From IMG/VR virus record IMGVR_UViG_3300013103_000031, positions 1 through 36,312 of that record: 36,312 nt of DNA; one strand, written 5' to 3'. The position numbers and the translations under genes are program-made. Below the pieces are notes generated by a model, which was not told the origin of the DNA, did no database searches, and saw only the letters and a list, made by a program, of their open reading frames with translations. Origin of the DNA: a virus. This document shows, piece by piece, positions 14,048-22,176 of the stretch. How positions within the stretch are numbered: the first letter of the stretch is position 1; every line of letters starts with the position of its first letter.

Positions 14048-14950
14048 TCAAGTGATCACAGCCTCATAACATGCACGAGCCAACCCTGCTGCCTTTGAGT
14101 CATAGAAATTATCCTCAAAGCATGTGATGACATGATATGCTTGAGGCTTGGACCCACTCAAAAGAACAGCTCTCGCATACCCCAATACGGACCATCTGAC
14201 AGATTCTGGATCCACTGTCAGACCCTTCAAAATCTTACTGACCTTTGACCAAGAATCCTTATTGATGAGAGCACGGCACAAATCAATACATTCTTGATCT
14301 GCCTGATGAGATGTGATGACCCCCTCCCTCTGATCCTCAGGGAGATTCGATATCTTGTCCAGCAATACGAGACAAGTCCGGGCCGAACCAGCTGCGGCAT
14401 CCACGATATCATCCACAATATCAGAAGCCACCTCAATCTTCTCTCGCTTACACACCATCCGAATCAATCGCTTGAGATCATTTTCGGACAGATATTCCAC
14501 TGGCATCTCACAACACCGAGTCCGAATAGTCTTCAAAATCTTTTGCGGATCTGTCGTGCATAAGAAGAAATACACATGAGAAGGAGTGTCCTCTAAGATC
14601 TTCAATGCTGCATTCTGCCCATCCTTGGACATCTGATGGACTTCATCCAATAACCAAATCCGACAATCTCCTCCTGTGGGAGCCATGTTCATCTTCCGTG
14701 CAATATCCCTCACCGTATCAATTCCACGAAAATCAGAACAGTTCAATTCATGGAAATCAATCTGATTGCAGTTCAGCTCCTTCATCAATATCCGTGACAA
14801 TGTCGTCTTGCCGCACCCACTCGGGCCATGAAATAGAATGGTGTGAGGCAAGGTGCCTTTGTCCAGCATATTACGAAGGGATTGGACTGTGGCTGTATTG
14901 CCAATCACTCTCTGCAAATTTCGCGGTCGATATTTCTTATATAATTCCAT
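14048..14950 (-). CDS. Clamp loader AAA+ ATPase, gp44/DnaX-like (300 aa)
   Basis: Starts MELYKKYRPRNLQRVIGNTA, the standard clamp-loader opening. Walker A HGPSGCGKTT is at 41-50, Walker B WLLDEVHQ at 99-106, sensor 1 FFLCTTDP at 128-135 and the arginine-finger SRC-like motif RTRCC at 143-147. It loads the DnaN-like clamp (17737-18780) onto primed DNA. No second (small) clamp-loader subunit is seen in the window, so the loader may be homomeric, use host subunits, or have a partner elsewhere. Confidence 0.9.
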   Translation of the reverse strand: MELYKKYRPRNLQRVIGNTATVQSLRNMLDKGTLPHTILFHGPSGCGKTTLSRILMKELNCNQIDFHELNCSDFRGIDTVRDIARKMNMAPTGGDCRIWLLDEVHQMSKDGQNAALKILEDTPSHVYFFLCTTDPQKILKTIRTRCCEMPVEYLSENDLKRLIRMVCKREKIEVASDIVDDIVDAAAGSARTCLVLLDKISNLPEDQREGVITSHQADQECIDLCRALINKDSWSKVSKILKGLTVDPESVRWSVLGYARAVLLSGSKPQAYHVITCFEDNFYDSKAAGLARACYEAVIT

Positions 14951-14967
14951 GTCGTCATTCTCCTGAT

Positions 14968-15165
14968 TCAGTATGAACTATTGCATGCCTTCTCATACAA
15001 GGCATTGATCTTTGATGCCTGTCGATGTGAAAAATCTTCGTCGGAACAATGACTGTAGGTGATCTTCTTCTTCATGCTCTTAATGAAATCGACCTCCCAA
15101 TCATTCCCTATCAGATGCACCACCTCATCAATTTCCTCAATTTTCTGCTTCAGCGTCAATGACAT
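14968..15165 (-). CDS. Small protein downstream of DNA polymerase (65 aa)
   Basis: Starts MSLTLKQKIEEIDEVVHLIG at 15165, behind the strong SD AAGGAGGTGGAGAT. The segment NDWEVDFIKSMKKKITYSHCSDEDFSHRQASKINALYEKA resembles small helical phage proteins often seen near replication genes. No enzyme motif. It overlaps the polymerase stop by 10 nt. Confidence 0.6.
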   Translation of the reverse strand: MSLTLKQKIEEIDEVVHLIGNDWEVDFIKSMKKKITYSHCSDEDFSHRQASKINALYEKACNSSY

Positions 15166-16547
15166 ATCTCCACCTCCTTCTTCTGCGACCAATTCCCATC
15201 TACTGGAGTGACCTCAGCTTCGATCTCTAATGGGACGTTGATCCATTTCCACCGCCTCGTCAATTTCTTCGTCATCACATAATTTGCCAATGCCAAAAAA
15301 TCATCTAGTTCTTCATGCGGGACATCAGCTACAATACTATCATGAATCTGCCCTACAATCAAAGTCTTCATGTGTCTCTTTCTCAATTCCTTCAGCACCA
15401 ACTGGATGAGCGACCATAAGAGACAATGAAACGCAGAGCCTTGGACCGGATAATTGATAATCTCATTCCTCTTCATGTATCCTTGGCAGATGAATCCGGT
15501 CTTTGTTTTCATCCACCCTCTTTCCTGATATTTCTTGACCCATCTCTGCTTCCATCTTGCATACACTGAGAATCGTTTTTCCCAGAAATGCTTCTCCACC
15601 TGCTGAATATGGTGCTCAAATGTTCCTTTCACAGGTTTTTCCTTTGGATCTAGATCACCCAATCTTTTGATTCCTTGAGACTTCAGATGCTCTTTCAATG
15701 GGGTTCCTGAAGCTGTTTCCAGATGCATCGAATCTATGGCCTCCCATAGACTTCTGGCGCAATCCAGATACCAGTCACCGTAGAATTGTGGAAAGACAAA
15801 CATATTCTTCCCGCAATATCTCACTTTTTTCGTCACTTCATCTTGCGAGAGCCGATAGCATTCCATCGCCATATCACGATGCATGTCCTTGGTCTCATCA
15901 CAGATGTATTCGATCATCACTGGGTCTTTATGGTAACAGGCTGCTACCCTCACCTCTATTCCCGAGTAATCCAGCTCCACCAAATGACGACCTTTTCTGG
16001 CAATGAATGCCGTGCGCACCAGCTTCCCTATCTCTTCATTGCGAATCGGGATATTCTGAAAATTTGGAGAGTCAGAAGAAGACCGGAAGGTAGATGCCAG
16101 ATGAAGATTGAATACAGGGTGAACATACCCATCCACCACCTCTCTCTTCACTCCCTTCAAATATGTCCCGACAGCCTTCTCTAATTTCTTGATCTCCAGA
16201 TAGGATTGGACAAAGGGATGGTCAATCGCTGTCAATGCCTTCTCGTCTGTCTTTGGTTTTCCTGACGAGGTCAATGCCGTAGATTTATACCCCATTTCAT
16301 TGAATAGGATATCACCTAGCTGAACAGTAGAATTGATGTTGGTTTTCCTCTTGTATTTCTTCCGCCATAATTTCATGATCTCACTGCTGTCATTCCTGGC
16401 CTTGAGCCTTTTAATTCTCCTCTGCGTCCTGATTATCGCATTATCCAAATATTTTTCATCAATCCGGAGCCCAGCACCTTCCACTCTCGCGAGAGCCAAG
16501 GATCCTTGATGAAGCAATTGGTATGCATTGATATCATATGGTATCAC
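15156..16547 (-). CDS. Family-A DNA polymerase, polymerase domain only (463 aa)
   Basis: The thumb/palm/fingers of a PolI-type enzyme, without 5' nuclease or 3' exonuclease. Motif A ELDYSGIEVRV has its Asp at about 193. Motif B appears as RYCGKNMFVFPQFYG, with one residue more than the usual Kx3F spacing. Motif C QIHDSIVAD has HD at about 402-403. The start is a GTG at 16547 placed 7 nt after AAGGAG (a TTG one codon earlier is possible), inside the end of the UDG-exonuclease gene. The exonuclease protein ends in the helix before the polymerase body, so the break falls at the domain border. The two products presumably assemble. Confidence 0.9.
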   Translation of the reverse strand: MIPYDINAYQLLHQGSLALARVEGAGLRIDEKYLDNAIIRTQRRIKRLKARNDSSEIMKLWRKKYKRKTNINSTVQLGDILFNEMGYKSTALTSSGKPKTDEKALTAIDHPFVQSYLEIKKLEKAVGTYLKGVKREVVDGYVHPVFNLHLASTFRSSSDSPNFQNIPIRNEEIGKLVRTAFIARKGRHLVELDYSGIEVRVAACYHKDPVMIEYICDETKDMHRDMAMECYRLSQDEVTKKVRYCGKNMFVFPQFYGDWYLDCARSLWEAIDSMHLETASGTPLKEHLKSQGIKRLGDLDPKEKPVKGTFEHHIQQVEKHFWEKRFSVYARWKQRWVKKYQERGWMKTKTGFICQGYMKRNEIINYPVQGSAFHCLLWSLIQLVLKELRKRHMKTLIVGQIHDSIVADVPHEELDDFLALANYVMTKKLTRRWKWINVPLEIEAEVTPVDGNWSQKKEVEICH

Positions 16548-17736
16548 CAATAATCTCCTTCTGCCGTTCCATGATCATATATTCTATGAGGCTGTCCAAT
16601 CCATTATATACCAACAGATCTCTAGTACCTATCTGATCTATACTATTCAGGAGATTGGCATGCTTAGATTTGAGATATGGAAAGATATGAGAATTGTAAT
16701 CAGAAATGCCCAAAAGTGAGTAGGCTTGGAATTTGACGGAGGTGACATGCGAATGATTGGTGAGGACATGAGCCATCAGCATGGTGTCCCAATACCAGTT
16801 CTCCACTCTACATCCCAGTTTCGCCTTTGTCCATCGCTCCTCATATTTGATGTTGGCTGCTACCTTTCTCAGAGGTGATTGCACCACTCGCCTAAGAGCT
16901 CTATGCTCCTTTTCAGTGATCATACAGGCGAAGGTATCCTCACCATTCAAACAAAAAGAAACGCTGACAATGCGTTGCTCAGCTCGCTCTGGCTTCAATC
17001 CCGTCCCTTCGTAATCAAATGCGACGATGCCTTTCTTCTTTGCGAGATCAGCCATTCTCTTACGTGCCAGACGTGGTGATGTAATGATTTCGATCTTCGA
17101 CTCCAGGTCACTCAATGAAACAGGTGGCAAAGGCTCTTTCTCCAATGACATCGCATGCTCAAGATGACGGCGAAATATGCCCATGAGACATTCATCTTTG
17201 CCCATCCGCAAGATATATGAGGGGTGATATGTAGGACAGAGCCATGCGCGATGTGTACTGCTCGGAATGGTGAGACCAGCCCACTTTGAGATCGCACTTG
17301 TGTCCTTCTGATTCTCCCCTGTCAAAATACTACGTAGAGCGGAGCCTCCTAATAAGATGATGACTCTAGGTTTTAGGTCTCTTATGGTGTTGAGCAATGA
17401 TGCTCTGCAACATGAAATCATATAGGGTTCAATCTTATTCTCCGGAGGACGACATATTACAGCATTGGTCTTCCAGCAATCCTCCAGATCTACTCCTATC
17501 GACTTCAGGGTTCCTCTGAGCAAGTTTCCAGCATCACCGATCAATTGAACACCCTGACGGTCCTCTTGCTCTCCTGGAGCCTCGGCGACGAAGAGGACTT
17601 TATGCCTGCCCTTGCCAGTAGGTTTCATCTTGGGGCTGAGGCATTTTTTTGCCAGACCACATTCACCACATTTTGGAATGGTGGAAAGCCTGGGAGCCTT
17701 CCTTTCATAACTGTGAGGCGAGAAAAATCCTGCCAT
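16534..17736 (-). CDS. Fusion: family-4 uracil-DNA glycosylase plus 3'-5' proofreading exonuclease (400 aa)
   Basis: Residues 1-200 form an Fe-S-type uracil-DNA glycosylase: Cys23-x2-Cys26 and Cys95 ... Cys109/110 as cluster ligands, AEAPGEQED (51-59) and the HPS motif (171-173). Residues 230-400 form a DnaQ/PolI-type 3'-5' exonuclease: Exo I D241-Y-E243, an Exo II-like NIKYE (295-299) in which the usual Asp is Glu, DT at 317, and Exo III Y377-x3-D381. The polymerase domain is on the next gene, overlapping by 14 nt. The likely role is uracil sensing or removal coupled to proofreading. As I recall, SPO1-type polymerases also carry a UDG-like N-terminus. Here the split before the polymerase domain is distinctive. 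Confidence 0.88.
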   Translation of the reverse strand: MAGFFSPHSYERKAPRLSTIPKCGECGLAKKCLSPKMKPTGKGRHKVLFVAEAPGEQEDRQGVQLIGDAGNLLRGTLKSIGVDLEDCWKTNAVICRPPENKIEPYMISCCRASLLNTIRDLKPRVIILLGGSALRSILTGENQKDTSAISKWAGLTIPSSTHRAWLCPTYHPSYILRMGKDECLMGIFRRHLEHAMSLEKEPLPPVSLSDLESKIEIITSPRLARKRMADLAKKKGIVAFDYEGTGLKPERAEQRIVSVSFCLNGEDTFACMITEKEHRALRRVVQSPLRKVAANIKYEERWTKAKLGCRVENWYWDTMLMAHVLTNHSHVTSVKFQAYSLLGISDYNSHIFPYLKSKHANLLNSIDQIGTRDLLVYNGLDSLIEYMIMERQKEIIGDTI

Positions 17737-18780
17737 TTAATCATCCTTTTCTTGTGCTTCGAGGGATGCTACGAATCGCAGGCCATCTATCACTGCCAGC
17801 ATTCGTTCCTTGCTGATGATGACCCGATACGTCTTCTTAATCAGCTCCTTGAGGAAGAGAGGGTGAATGGTGAACACAATATCTGGCCCATCATACTTGA
17901 TCCTCTTGGTCTCACGAAACCACCCTCCGTCCTTGCGTGATGAGACTTTCAGCTGACCTTCAGAGAATGATAATGTCACCTGAGATTCCCAATCTCCTAT
18001 GGATGAAGATGGAGTGTCCATGACAGAAGCTCTGTCCAGTATTTCTACCAAATTCTTGGGAAGCGAAACTGTCTCTCCTTCCACTTCAAAAAATTCGTCA
18101 ATCATCTCTTTGTCGTAATATTTCTCTCTCGACACGATGGCTGAAATGATCATCTTATCGTCTGTCTGAAAATGACACCATCCTTCATTCTTGTCAACCC
18201 CGACCTTCACCAGATTCTGCTTGCATATTGCAAAGACAGAGGAGGCATGAAGGAGAACTGAACCAGGAAAACCTGTACTCAGAGTATACTGCAGAACCCG
18301 ATAACTATCAGTCGCCTCCACGCGATCTTTGGCAATATGGACATGAGTGGTCTTTGGTGCGGTCTCATCCTGGCCACACACTCGAGCACACTGCAATAGA
18401 GATTCCTGCAGATCCTTGTTGACCTTCTTCATCGTCCCGGGGCGAGGAACCTGATCATATGGGAGCAATATTTCTGACATGAGTGTGATTCCTGCTCGCC
18501 TGCGCCTTCCTTTGATAATCAACTCATTCCCTCGTGTGGATATGTCCACCTCATCATCGGGAAATCGCTGCAACATCTTGAGAAAATCAGAAGCTCTCAC
18601 TGCTCCAGTAATCTCATCATTGAATGGGGAGGGGGCTCTTGTCAACACTTCACCATCAAATGTGACCAGCTCACCCTCATTAAAGACGAAGCAACTGCTC
18701 TGCTCAAAAACCTCTTTCACAGTCAGAGCAATAGAGGCATCAGTCAGCCTTTTTCTTACCACCTCTCTTTTTACCTGCAT
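17737..18780 (-). CDS. DNA sliding clamp, DnaN-like (347 aa)
   Basis: Starts MQVKREVVRKRLTDASIALT at 18780, after AGGAGAAAG; upstream starts lack an SD. It has the length and strand pattern of a three-domain beta clamp: ITGAVRASDFLKMLQRFPDDEVDI, then THVHIAKDRVEATDSYRVLQY (the typical domain-2 region) and, near the end, HPLFLKELIKKTYRVIISKERMLAVIDGLRFVASL. It tethers the polymerase and is loaded by the AAA+ protein at 14048-14950. Its stop is directly followed by the UDG-exonuclease ATG. The call rests on pattern and context more than on a unique motif. Confidence 0.75.
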   Translation of the reverse strand: MQVKREVVRKRLTDASIALTVKEVFEQSSCFVFNEGELVTFDGEVLTRAPSPFNDEITGAVRASDFLKMLQRFPDDEVDISTRGNELIIKGRRRRAGITLMSEILLPYDQVPRPGTMKKVNKDLQESLLQCARVCGQDETAPKTTHVHIAKDRVEATDSYRVLQYTLSTGFPGSVLLHASSVFAICKQNLVKVGVDKNEGWCHFQTDDKMIISAIVSREKYYDKEMIDEFFEVEGETVSLPKNLVEILDRASVMDTPSSSIGDWESQVTLSFSEGQLKVSSRKDGGWFRETKRIKYDGPDIVFTIHPLFLKELIKKTYRVIISKERMLAVIDGLRFVASLEAQEKDD

Positions 18781-18901
18781 TCTTTCTCCTATCTTGTATG
18801 ATTTCCTCAAATTCACTGTCAAGATAATGGTACGACAATAGACGGTTACGAATGGATACATCAGGGGGCCAGCATCTTACTCCCGCAAAATAAATCTTCA
18901 T
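18740..18901 (-). CDS. Small protein resembling the N-terminal strand of DpdA-type transglycosylases (53 aa)
   Basis: Reads MKIYFAGVRCWPPD ... NRLLSYHYL, then a charged helix and a Lys/Gly tail. The FAG...L-SYxYL pattern is what I recall at the start of phage tRNA-guanine-transglycosylase-like (DpdA) proteins, just before their DSGAF motif. The DpdA gene immediately upstream begins almost directly at DSGAF and lacks this part. The ATG overlaps the dpdA stop as ATGA. It overlaps the clamp start by 41 nt. It may supply the missing strand in trans. It could also be an unrelated small protein. Confidence 0.6.
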   Translation of the reverse strand: MKIYFAGVRCWPPDVSIRNRLLSYHYLDSEFEEIIQDRRKNAGKKRGGKKKAD

Positions 18902-19836
18902 ATGAGCCCTCTCTTCATCGACTTGAATGGGCGAGGCCATTCTATCCTCTTTTCCACCTCCTCCATATACCTCATATTGACCACTGCCCGAACCGCGACT
19001 GAATTAGACACTCCAGCCACCTCAATCTTCTCGACAATGACATGATCCTCATGCCGACAAAATATGTTTTCTTCGCCCCTGGCTGATACCTTGTATTTTC
19101 TCTCCTCTCTACGATATGACGATTTCCCTATCACCACTCCCATGTCCTTGAGATATTTATCCACCTGCTTCTTGTGTGCTGCATTCATAGAATCATAATG
19201 AGCACCCTTTTCTTTCCGCAGATCGTTCTTGGTGGAGAAATTCACCACACGAGGTGTCTTGAGATAATTTCGTTCTCCGTCTGGCTCAGTCCAAGGAATC
19301 ATCACCCCGCCATACATAGCACACCTCAACCATGATGCACTGTCACACGAATACCATGGATACCTCAGCATCAAAGGGACTGACGTCACCGCAAACCCAT
19401 GAAACTTGGCCTTGGGCATGCCTTTGTCATCACACACGATTCGCATGCATTGATCAAGCCACAACTGTCTCTGATAAGATGTGCGATCATTTGCAGGGGA
19501 TATTCCAAAGTATGGGACACCTCGACGAATAAATCGCCGCAGCCATTTGAAGTCATCGTTCTGATGGAAGACTGGAAGAACCTTTTCCACTGGCAGACCT
19601 GCCTTCAGCATACGCTGATAATTTTTCCATCCCAGCTCACAGGATGTCTCAATATTTTCTCTGGTGAGAGAAGCCTTGTCACCGGGCCTGCCTGGAATGA
19701 CGTCTAGTGCAACAATGACATCAATCACATCGAGGTGGTCTTTGCAGAATTCAATGTATGCGTCCAGGTCGACCTCAGACCCCTTTGTCCAGACCGAGAA
19801 CGCTCCAGAATCCATCATCAAAAGTTCGACGCTCAT
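18898..19836 (-). CDS. dpdA: DpdA-like DNA-guanine transglycosylase (312 aa)
   Basis: Starts MSVELLMMDSGAFSVWTKG. The first catalytic Asp is in MMDSGAFS (about residue 9). LDVIPG and YFGISPANDRTSY follow. FHGFAVTSVPLMLRYPWYSCDSASW carries the likely nucleophile Asp in the DSxSW motif of phage TGT paralogues. These enzymes exchange guanine in DNA for a 7-deazaguanine base. The surrounding genes make preQ0/preQ1, which fixes the substrate. The ATG at 19836 overlaps the queF stop (TAATG) behind GAGGGAATA. The usual N-terminal strand is absent and may be supplied by the next gene. The C-terminal ~100 residues (KYKVSARGEENIFCRHEDHV...) form an extra domain. Confidence 0.82.
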   Translation of the reverse strand: MSVELLMMDSGAFSVWTKGSEVDLDAYIEFCKDHLDVIDVIVALDVIPGRPGDKASLTRENIETSCELGWKNYQRMLKAGLPVEKVLPVFHQNDDFKWLRRFIRRGVPYFGISPANDRTSYQRQLWLDQCMRIVCDDKGMPKAKFHGFAVTSVPLMLRYPWYSCDSASWLRCAMYGGVMIPWTEPDGERNYLKTPRVVNFSTKNDLRKEKGAHYDSMNAAHKKQVDKYLKDMGVVIGKSSYRREERKYKVSARGEENIFCRHEDHVIVEKIEVAGVSNSVAVRAVVNMRYMEEVEKRIEWPRPFKSMKRGLI

Positions 19837-20297
19837 TATTCCCTCAATTCCATTCTGATTGCAGGAGTATGGAACCCTTCTTTCTGACTCCATGTAGCAT
19901 GCACTCTGATGGCGAGTGCTCCCCTTGGTGCAAAATCACCTATGACATTCATGTAGACAGGATAAGATACCTGCACAAAATCACGCAGAATCTTTCCTGT
20001 GATACTCTCCATGAATGCTCCGAAATTCCGATAGGCGAACATGTAGAGCTTGATGCTCTTGCTCTCCAGACACACCTTATTCGGAATATATCGCACGGTA
20101 ATGGTGGCGAAATCTGGCTGGCCGGTCTTCGGGCAGAGAGAGGTGAACTCAGGGAAGCTCATCTCCACCATATAATCATCTCCGACATGACGATTTGGGA
20201 AGACCTCCAGCATCTCAACGCAAGGCTCTTCATACGTGTAATCCGTCTTATTGGACCCCAATGATTTCAATTTGCTCACATCATCCAATACAGCCAT
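19836..20297 (-). CDS. queF: QueF, preQ0 reductase (153 aa)
   Basis: A single-domain (type I) QueF of the GTP-cyclohydrolase-like tunnel fold. Catalytic Cys55 and Asp62 are in SLCPKTGQPDFA, and the NADPH-binding motif ESKSIK is at 78-83 followed by LYMFAYRN. It reduces 7-cyano-7-deazaguanine (preQ0) to 7-aminomethyl-7-deazaguanine (preQ1). The reductase motif is intact, unlike amidinotransferase QueF-like proteins, so preQ1 rather than archaeosine-type base is predicted as the end product. AAGGAGAAGGA precedes the ATG. Confidence 0.92.
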   Translation of the reverse strand: MAVLDDVSKLKSLGSNKTDYTYEEPCVEMLEVFPNRHVGDDYMVEMSFPEFTSLCPKTGQPDFATITVRYIPNKVCLESKSIKLYMFAYRNFGAFMESITGKILRDFVQVSYPVYMNVIGDFAPRGALAIRVHATWSQKEGFHTPAIRMELRE

Positions 20298-20306
20298 TCC
20301 TTCTCC

Positions 20307-21221
20307 TTATCCTCGAACAATAGTCAGAAATTCCTCTTTCACACCCTTCTCAGATTTGAAGACACCTTCGAGTGAAGATGTCACCATGATAGAATTTTGC
20401 TTCTCCACCCCTCTACTCGTCATGCAGAAATGTTGTGCCTCAAGAAGACATGCTGCTCCGAGTGGGCGAAGTTCTTTCATCAGAATGCTGGTGACTTGAC
20501 GACATATCCTCTCCTGGATCTGCAGACGGCGGGCGAAACACTCTAGCAATCGCGCCAGTTTGCTGATCCCCACCACCTTACCATCAGGAATGTAGGCTAT
20601 ATGAGCCTTGCCAAAGAATGGTAGAATATGATGCTCACAGGTGGAATAGAACTCGATGTCCTTCAGAACCACCATCTCATCTGATGAATCGTCCTCAAAT
20701 GTTTTGAGGATGTCTTTCGGATCCTGCCTGTATCCTCCATATAATTTATACCATGACCGAACCACTCTTTCCGGAGTCTCCAGCAACCCCTCCCTCTGAA
20801 CATCCTCACCAATATACTGCAGCATACGAACGACATTCTCCTCAGGACCTCGCTCCGCATTCATCCTCTCCCACGGGAACTCCACCCACCTATTCTTCCA
20901 TGATGAATTACGCTTGTCGATGAGACACATCCCTCGAGGATTTCCAGTGGTCTTTTTCCACATCTTCATGGTCCTTCCGGAATCATAGATGTCATCCACA
21001 ATGATATCAGCCAGACCACTATCCTCTGTGATGGATAATAGAGGTGAATGTTGAGCAATGGCCATCGCTGCATACACCCCTCCTCGAGGAATGCCAAAAA
21101 GACGGGCTCCTTCTGGCCATATGTCAAGAATGGCACGAGCACATTGTTTCGCTATATCCTTGACATCCTTCCAACTCAAGCGATAGATATCACTTTGTGC
21201 ATCTGAACACTCAGGCGCCAT
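20307..21221 (-). CDS. folE: Fusion: phosphoribosyltransferase domain plus GTP cyclohydrolase I (304 aa)
   Basis: Residues 1-115 are a type I phosphoribosyltransferase: LFGIPRGGVY (41-50) and the PRPP loop DIIVDDIYDSGRT (72-84). Residues 120-304 are FolE: zinc ligands Cys195, His198 and Cys266 in STCEHH and HFCMTSRG, plus GISKLARLLECFARRLQIQE. FolE converts GTP to dihydroneopterin triphosphate, the first step towards preQ0. The PRTase part could salvage a purine base to GMP and hence feed GTP, or act on a deazapurine; its substrate cannot be read. The start at 21221 follows AAGGAGAACCCATT and overlaps queE by 46 nt. Confidence 0.9.
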   Translation of the reverse strand: MAPECSDAQSDIYRLSWKDVKDIAKQCARAILDIWPEGARLFGIPRGGVYAAMAIAQHSPLLSITEDSGLADIIVDDIYDSGRTMKMWKKTTGNPRGMCLIDKRNSSWKNRWVEFPWERMNAERGPEENVVRMLQYIGEDVQREGLLETPERVVRSWYKLYGGYRQDPKDILKTFEDDSSDEMVVLKDIEFYSTCEHHILPFFGKAHIAYIPDGKVVGISKLARLLECFARRLQIQERICRQVTSILMKELRPLGAACLLEAQHFCMTSRGVEKQNSIMVTSSLEGVFKSEKGVKEEFLTIVRG

Positions 21222-21820
21222 AATGGGTTCTCCTTCACGAATTTGACTGCTGGCTGAAAATCTTCGGACAATGGCTGGATGTATAGGTGTCTGAATCGAT
21301 GCCGCAACATTGGTCCATACCTTCTCAATAGACCAATATCACCATTAGGATCCAGCACCACCTTCAGCTCATCTCCGCACCACTTCGAATCCACAAAATA
21401 TGACTCAATAATCTCATCAGATTGCACACCCAATTTCGGTGAGACCGTAATCCAATTGAGAATGTTACTCTGCCTCAAATCCTGCAATACAGGACGAGCC
21501 AGATTTGTCCCATTGGTCTCCATTGCTATCATGCACATAGGGAGTGATGTATGCAATGCAGTCACCAATTCTGCATATTTATGAATGGTAGGCTCCCCAC
21601 CAGTAATCACCACCAAAATATCCGAATGATCATGCGGAATCTGATGACTGATAGCCTTCACCACCTCATCTGCCGAACAATAGAATCTCGGAGGGACATG
21701 AGTATCACACCATGGACATTTCAGATTGCATCCCCATAGACGAAGGAATATTGCAGCTCTGCCTGTCCAATACCCTTCACCTTGAAGAGAGTAAAAGATT
21801 TCACTCACGGGATATACCAT
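21176..21820 (-). CDS. queE: QueE, 7-carboxy-7-deazaguanine synthase (214 aa)
   Basis: A radical SAM enzyme: Cys31-x3-Cys35-x2-Cys38 in GCNLKCPWCDT, preceded by FYSLQGEGYWTG, and VVITGGEPTIHK as the GGE SAM-binding motif. It converts 6-carboxy-tetrahydropterin into 7-carboxy-7-deazaguanine. The length is normal for the family. It overlaps queD by 16 nt and the PRTase-FolE gene by 46 nt. Confidence 0.93.
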   Translation of the reverse strand: MVYPVSEIFYSLQGEGYWTGRAAIFLRLWGCNLKCPWCDTHVPPRFYCSADEVVKAISHQIPHDHSDILVVITGGEPTIHKYAELVTALHTSLPMCMIAMETNGTNLARPVLQDLRQSNILNWITVSPKLGVQSDEIIESYFVDSKWCGDELKVVLDPNGDIGLLRRYGPMLRHRFRHLYIQPLSEDFQPAVKFVKENPLWRLSVQMHKVISIA

Positions 21821-22176
21821 GCTTTGTTCCCTTCGCTTTCCTGGACCTCCACCTGTTCCACGCGAGCTGATGAGTTAGAGAATGACAGGTGATTGTCAAC
21901 CTCCTCAGCAATCCACTTAGCGATATTCTCTGCCGTAGGGTTGATAATTTCTTCTGCGCCCACCACATCATTGATGCATTGATGATCCAGCTTATGCACT
22001 ATCTCCTTGAGAGATTTAAAGTCAATTACCATGCCTGTGCAATCCAATTCCTCTGCCTGCACTGTCACCACGATGATCCAATTATGTCCATGCATATTCT
22101 TACAAGCGGAATCATATGGCAAGTCCAGCCAATGAGCCCCTGCAACCTCGATTCGTTTTGACACTCGGAACATCAT
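21805..22176 (-). CDS. queD: QueD, 6-carboxy-tetrahydropterin synthase (123 aa)
   Basis: A PTPS-family enzyme. Zinc ligands are His15 (AGAHW) with His29 and His31 (MHGHNW). The catalytic Cys25 is in DSACKNMHG, and MVIDFKSLKEIV and LDHQCIND follow with the second catalytic His region. It turns the FolE product into 6-carboxy-tetrahydropterin. The start overlaps the queC stop as ATGA behind GAGGAGAA. Confidence 0.93.
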   Translation of the reverse strand: MMFRVSKRIEVAGAHWLDLPYDSACKNMHGHNWIIVVTVQAEELDCTGMVIDFKSLKEIVHKLDHQCINDVVGAEEIINPTAENIAKWIAEEVDNHLSFSNSSARVEQVEVQESEGNKAWYIP

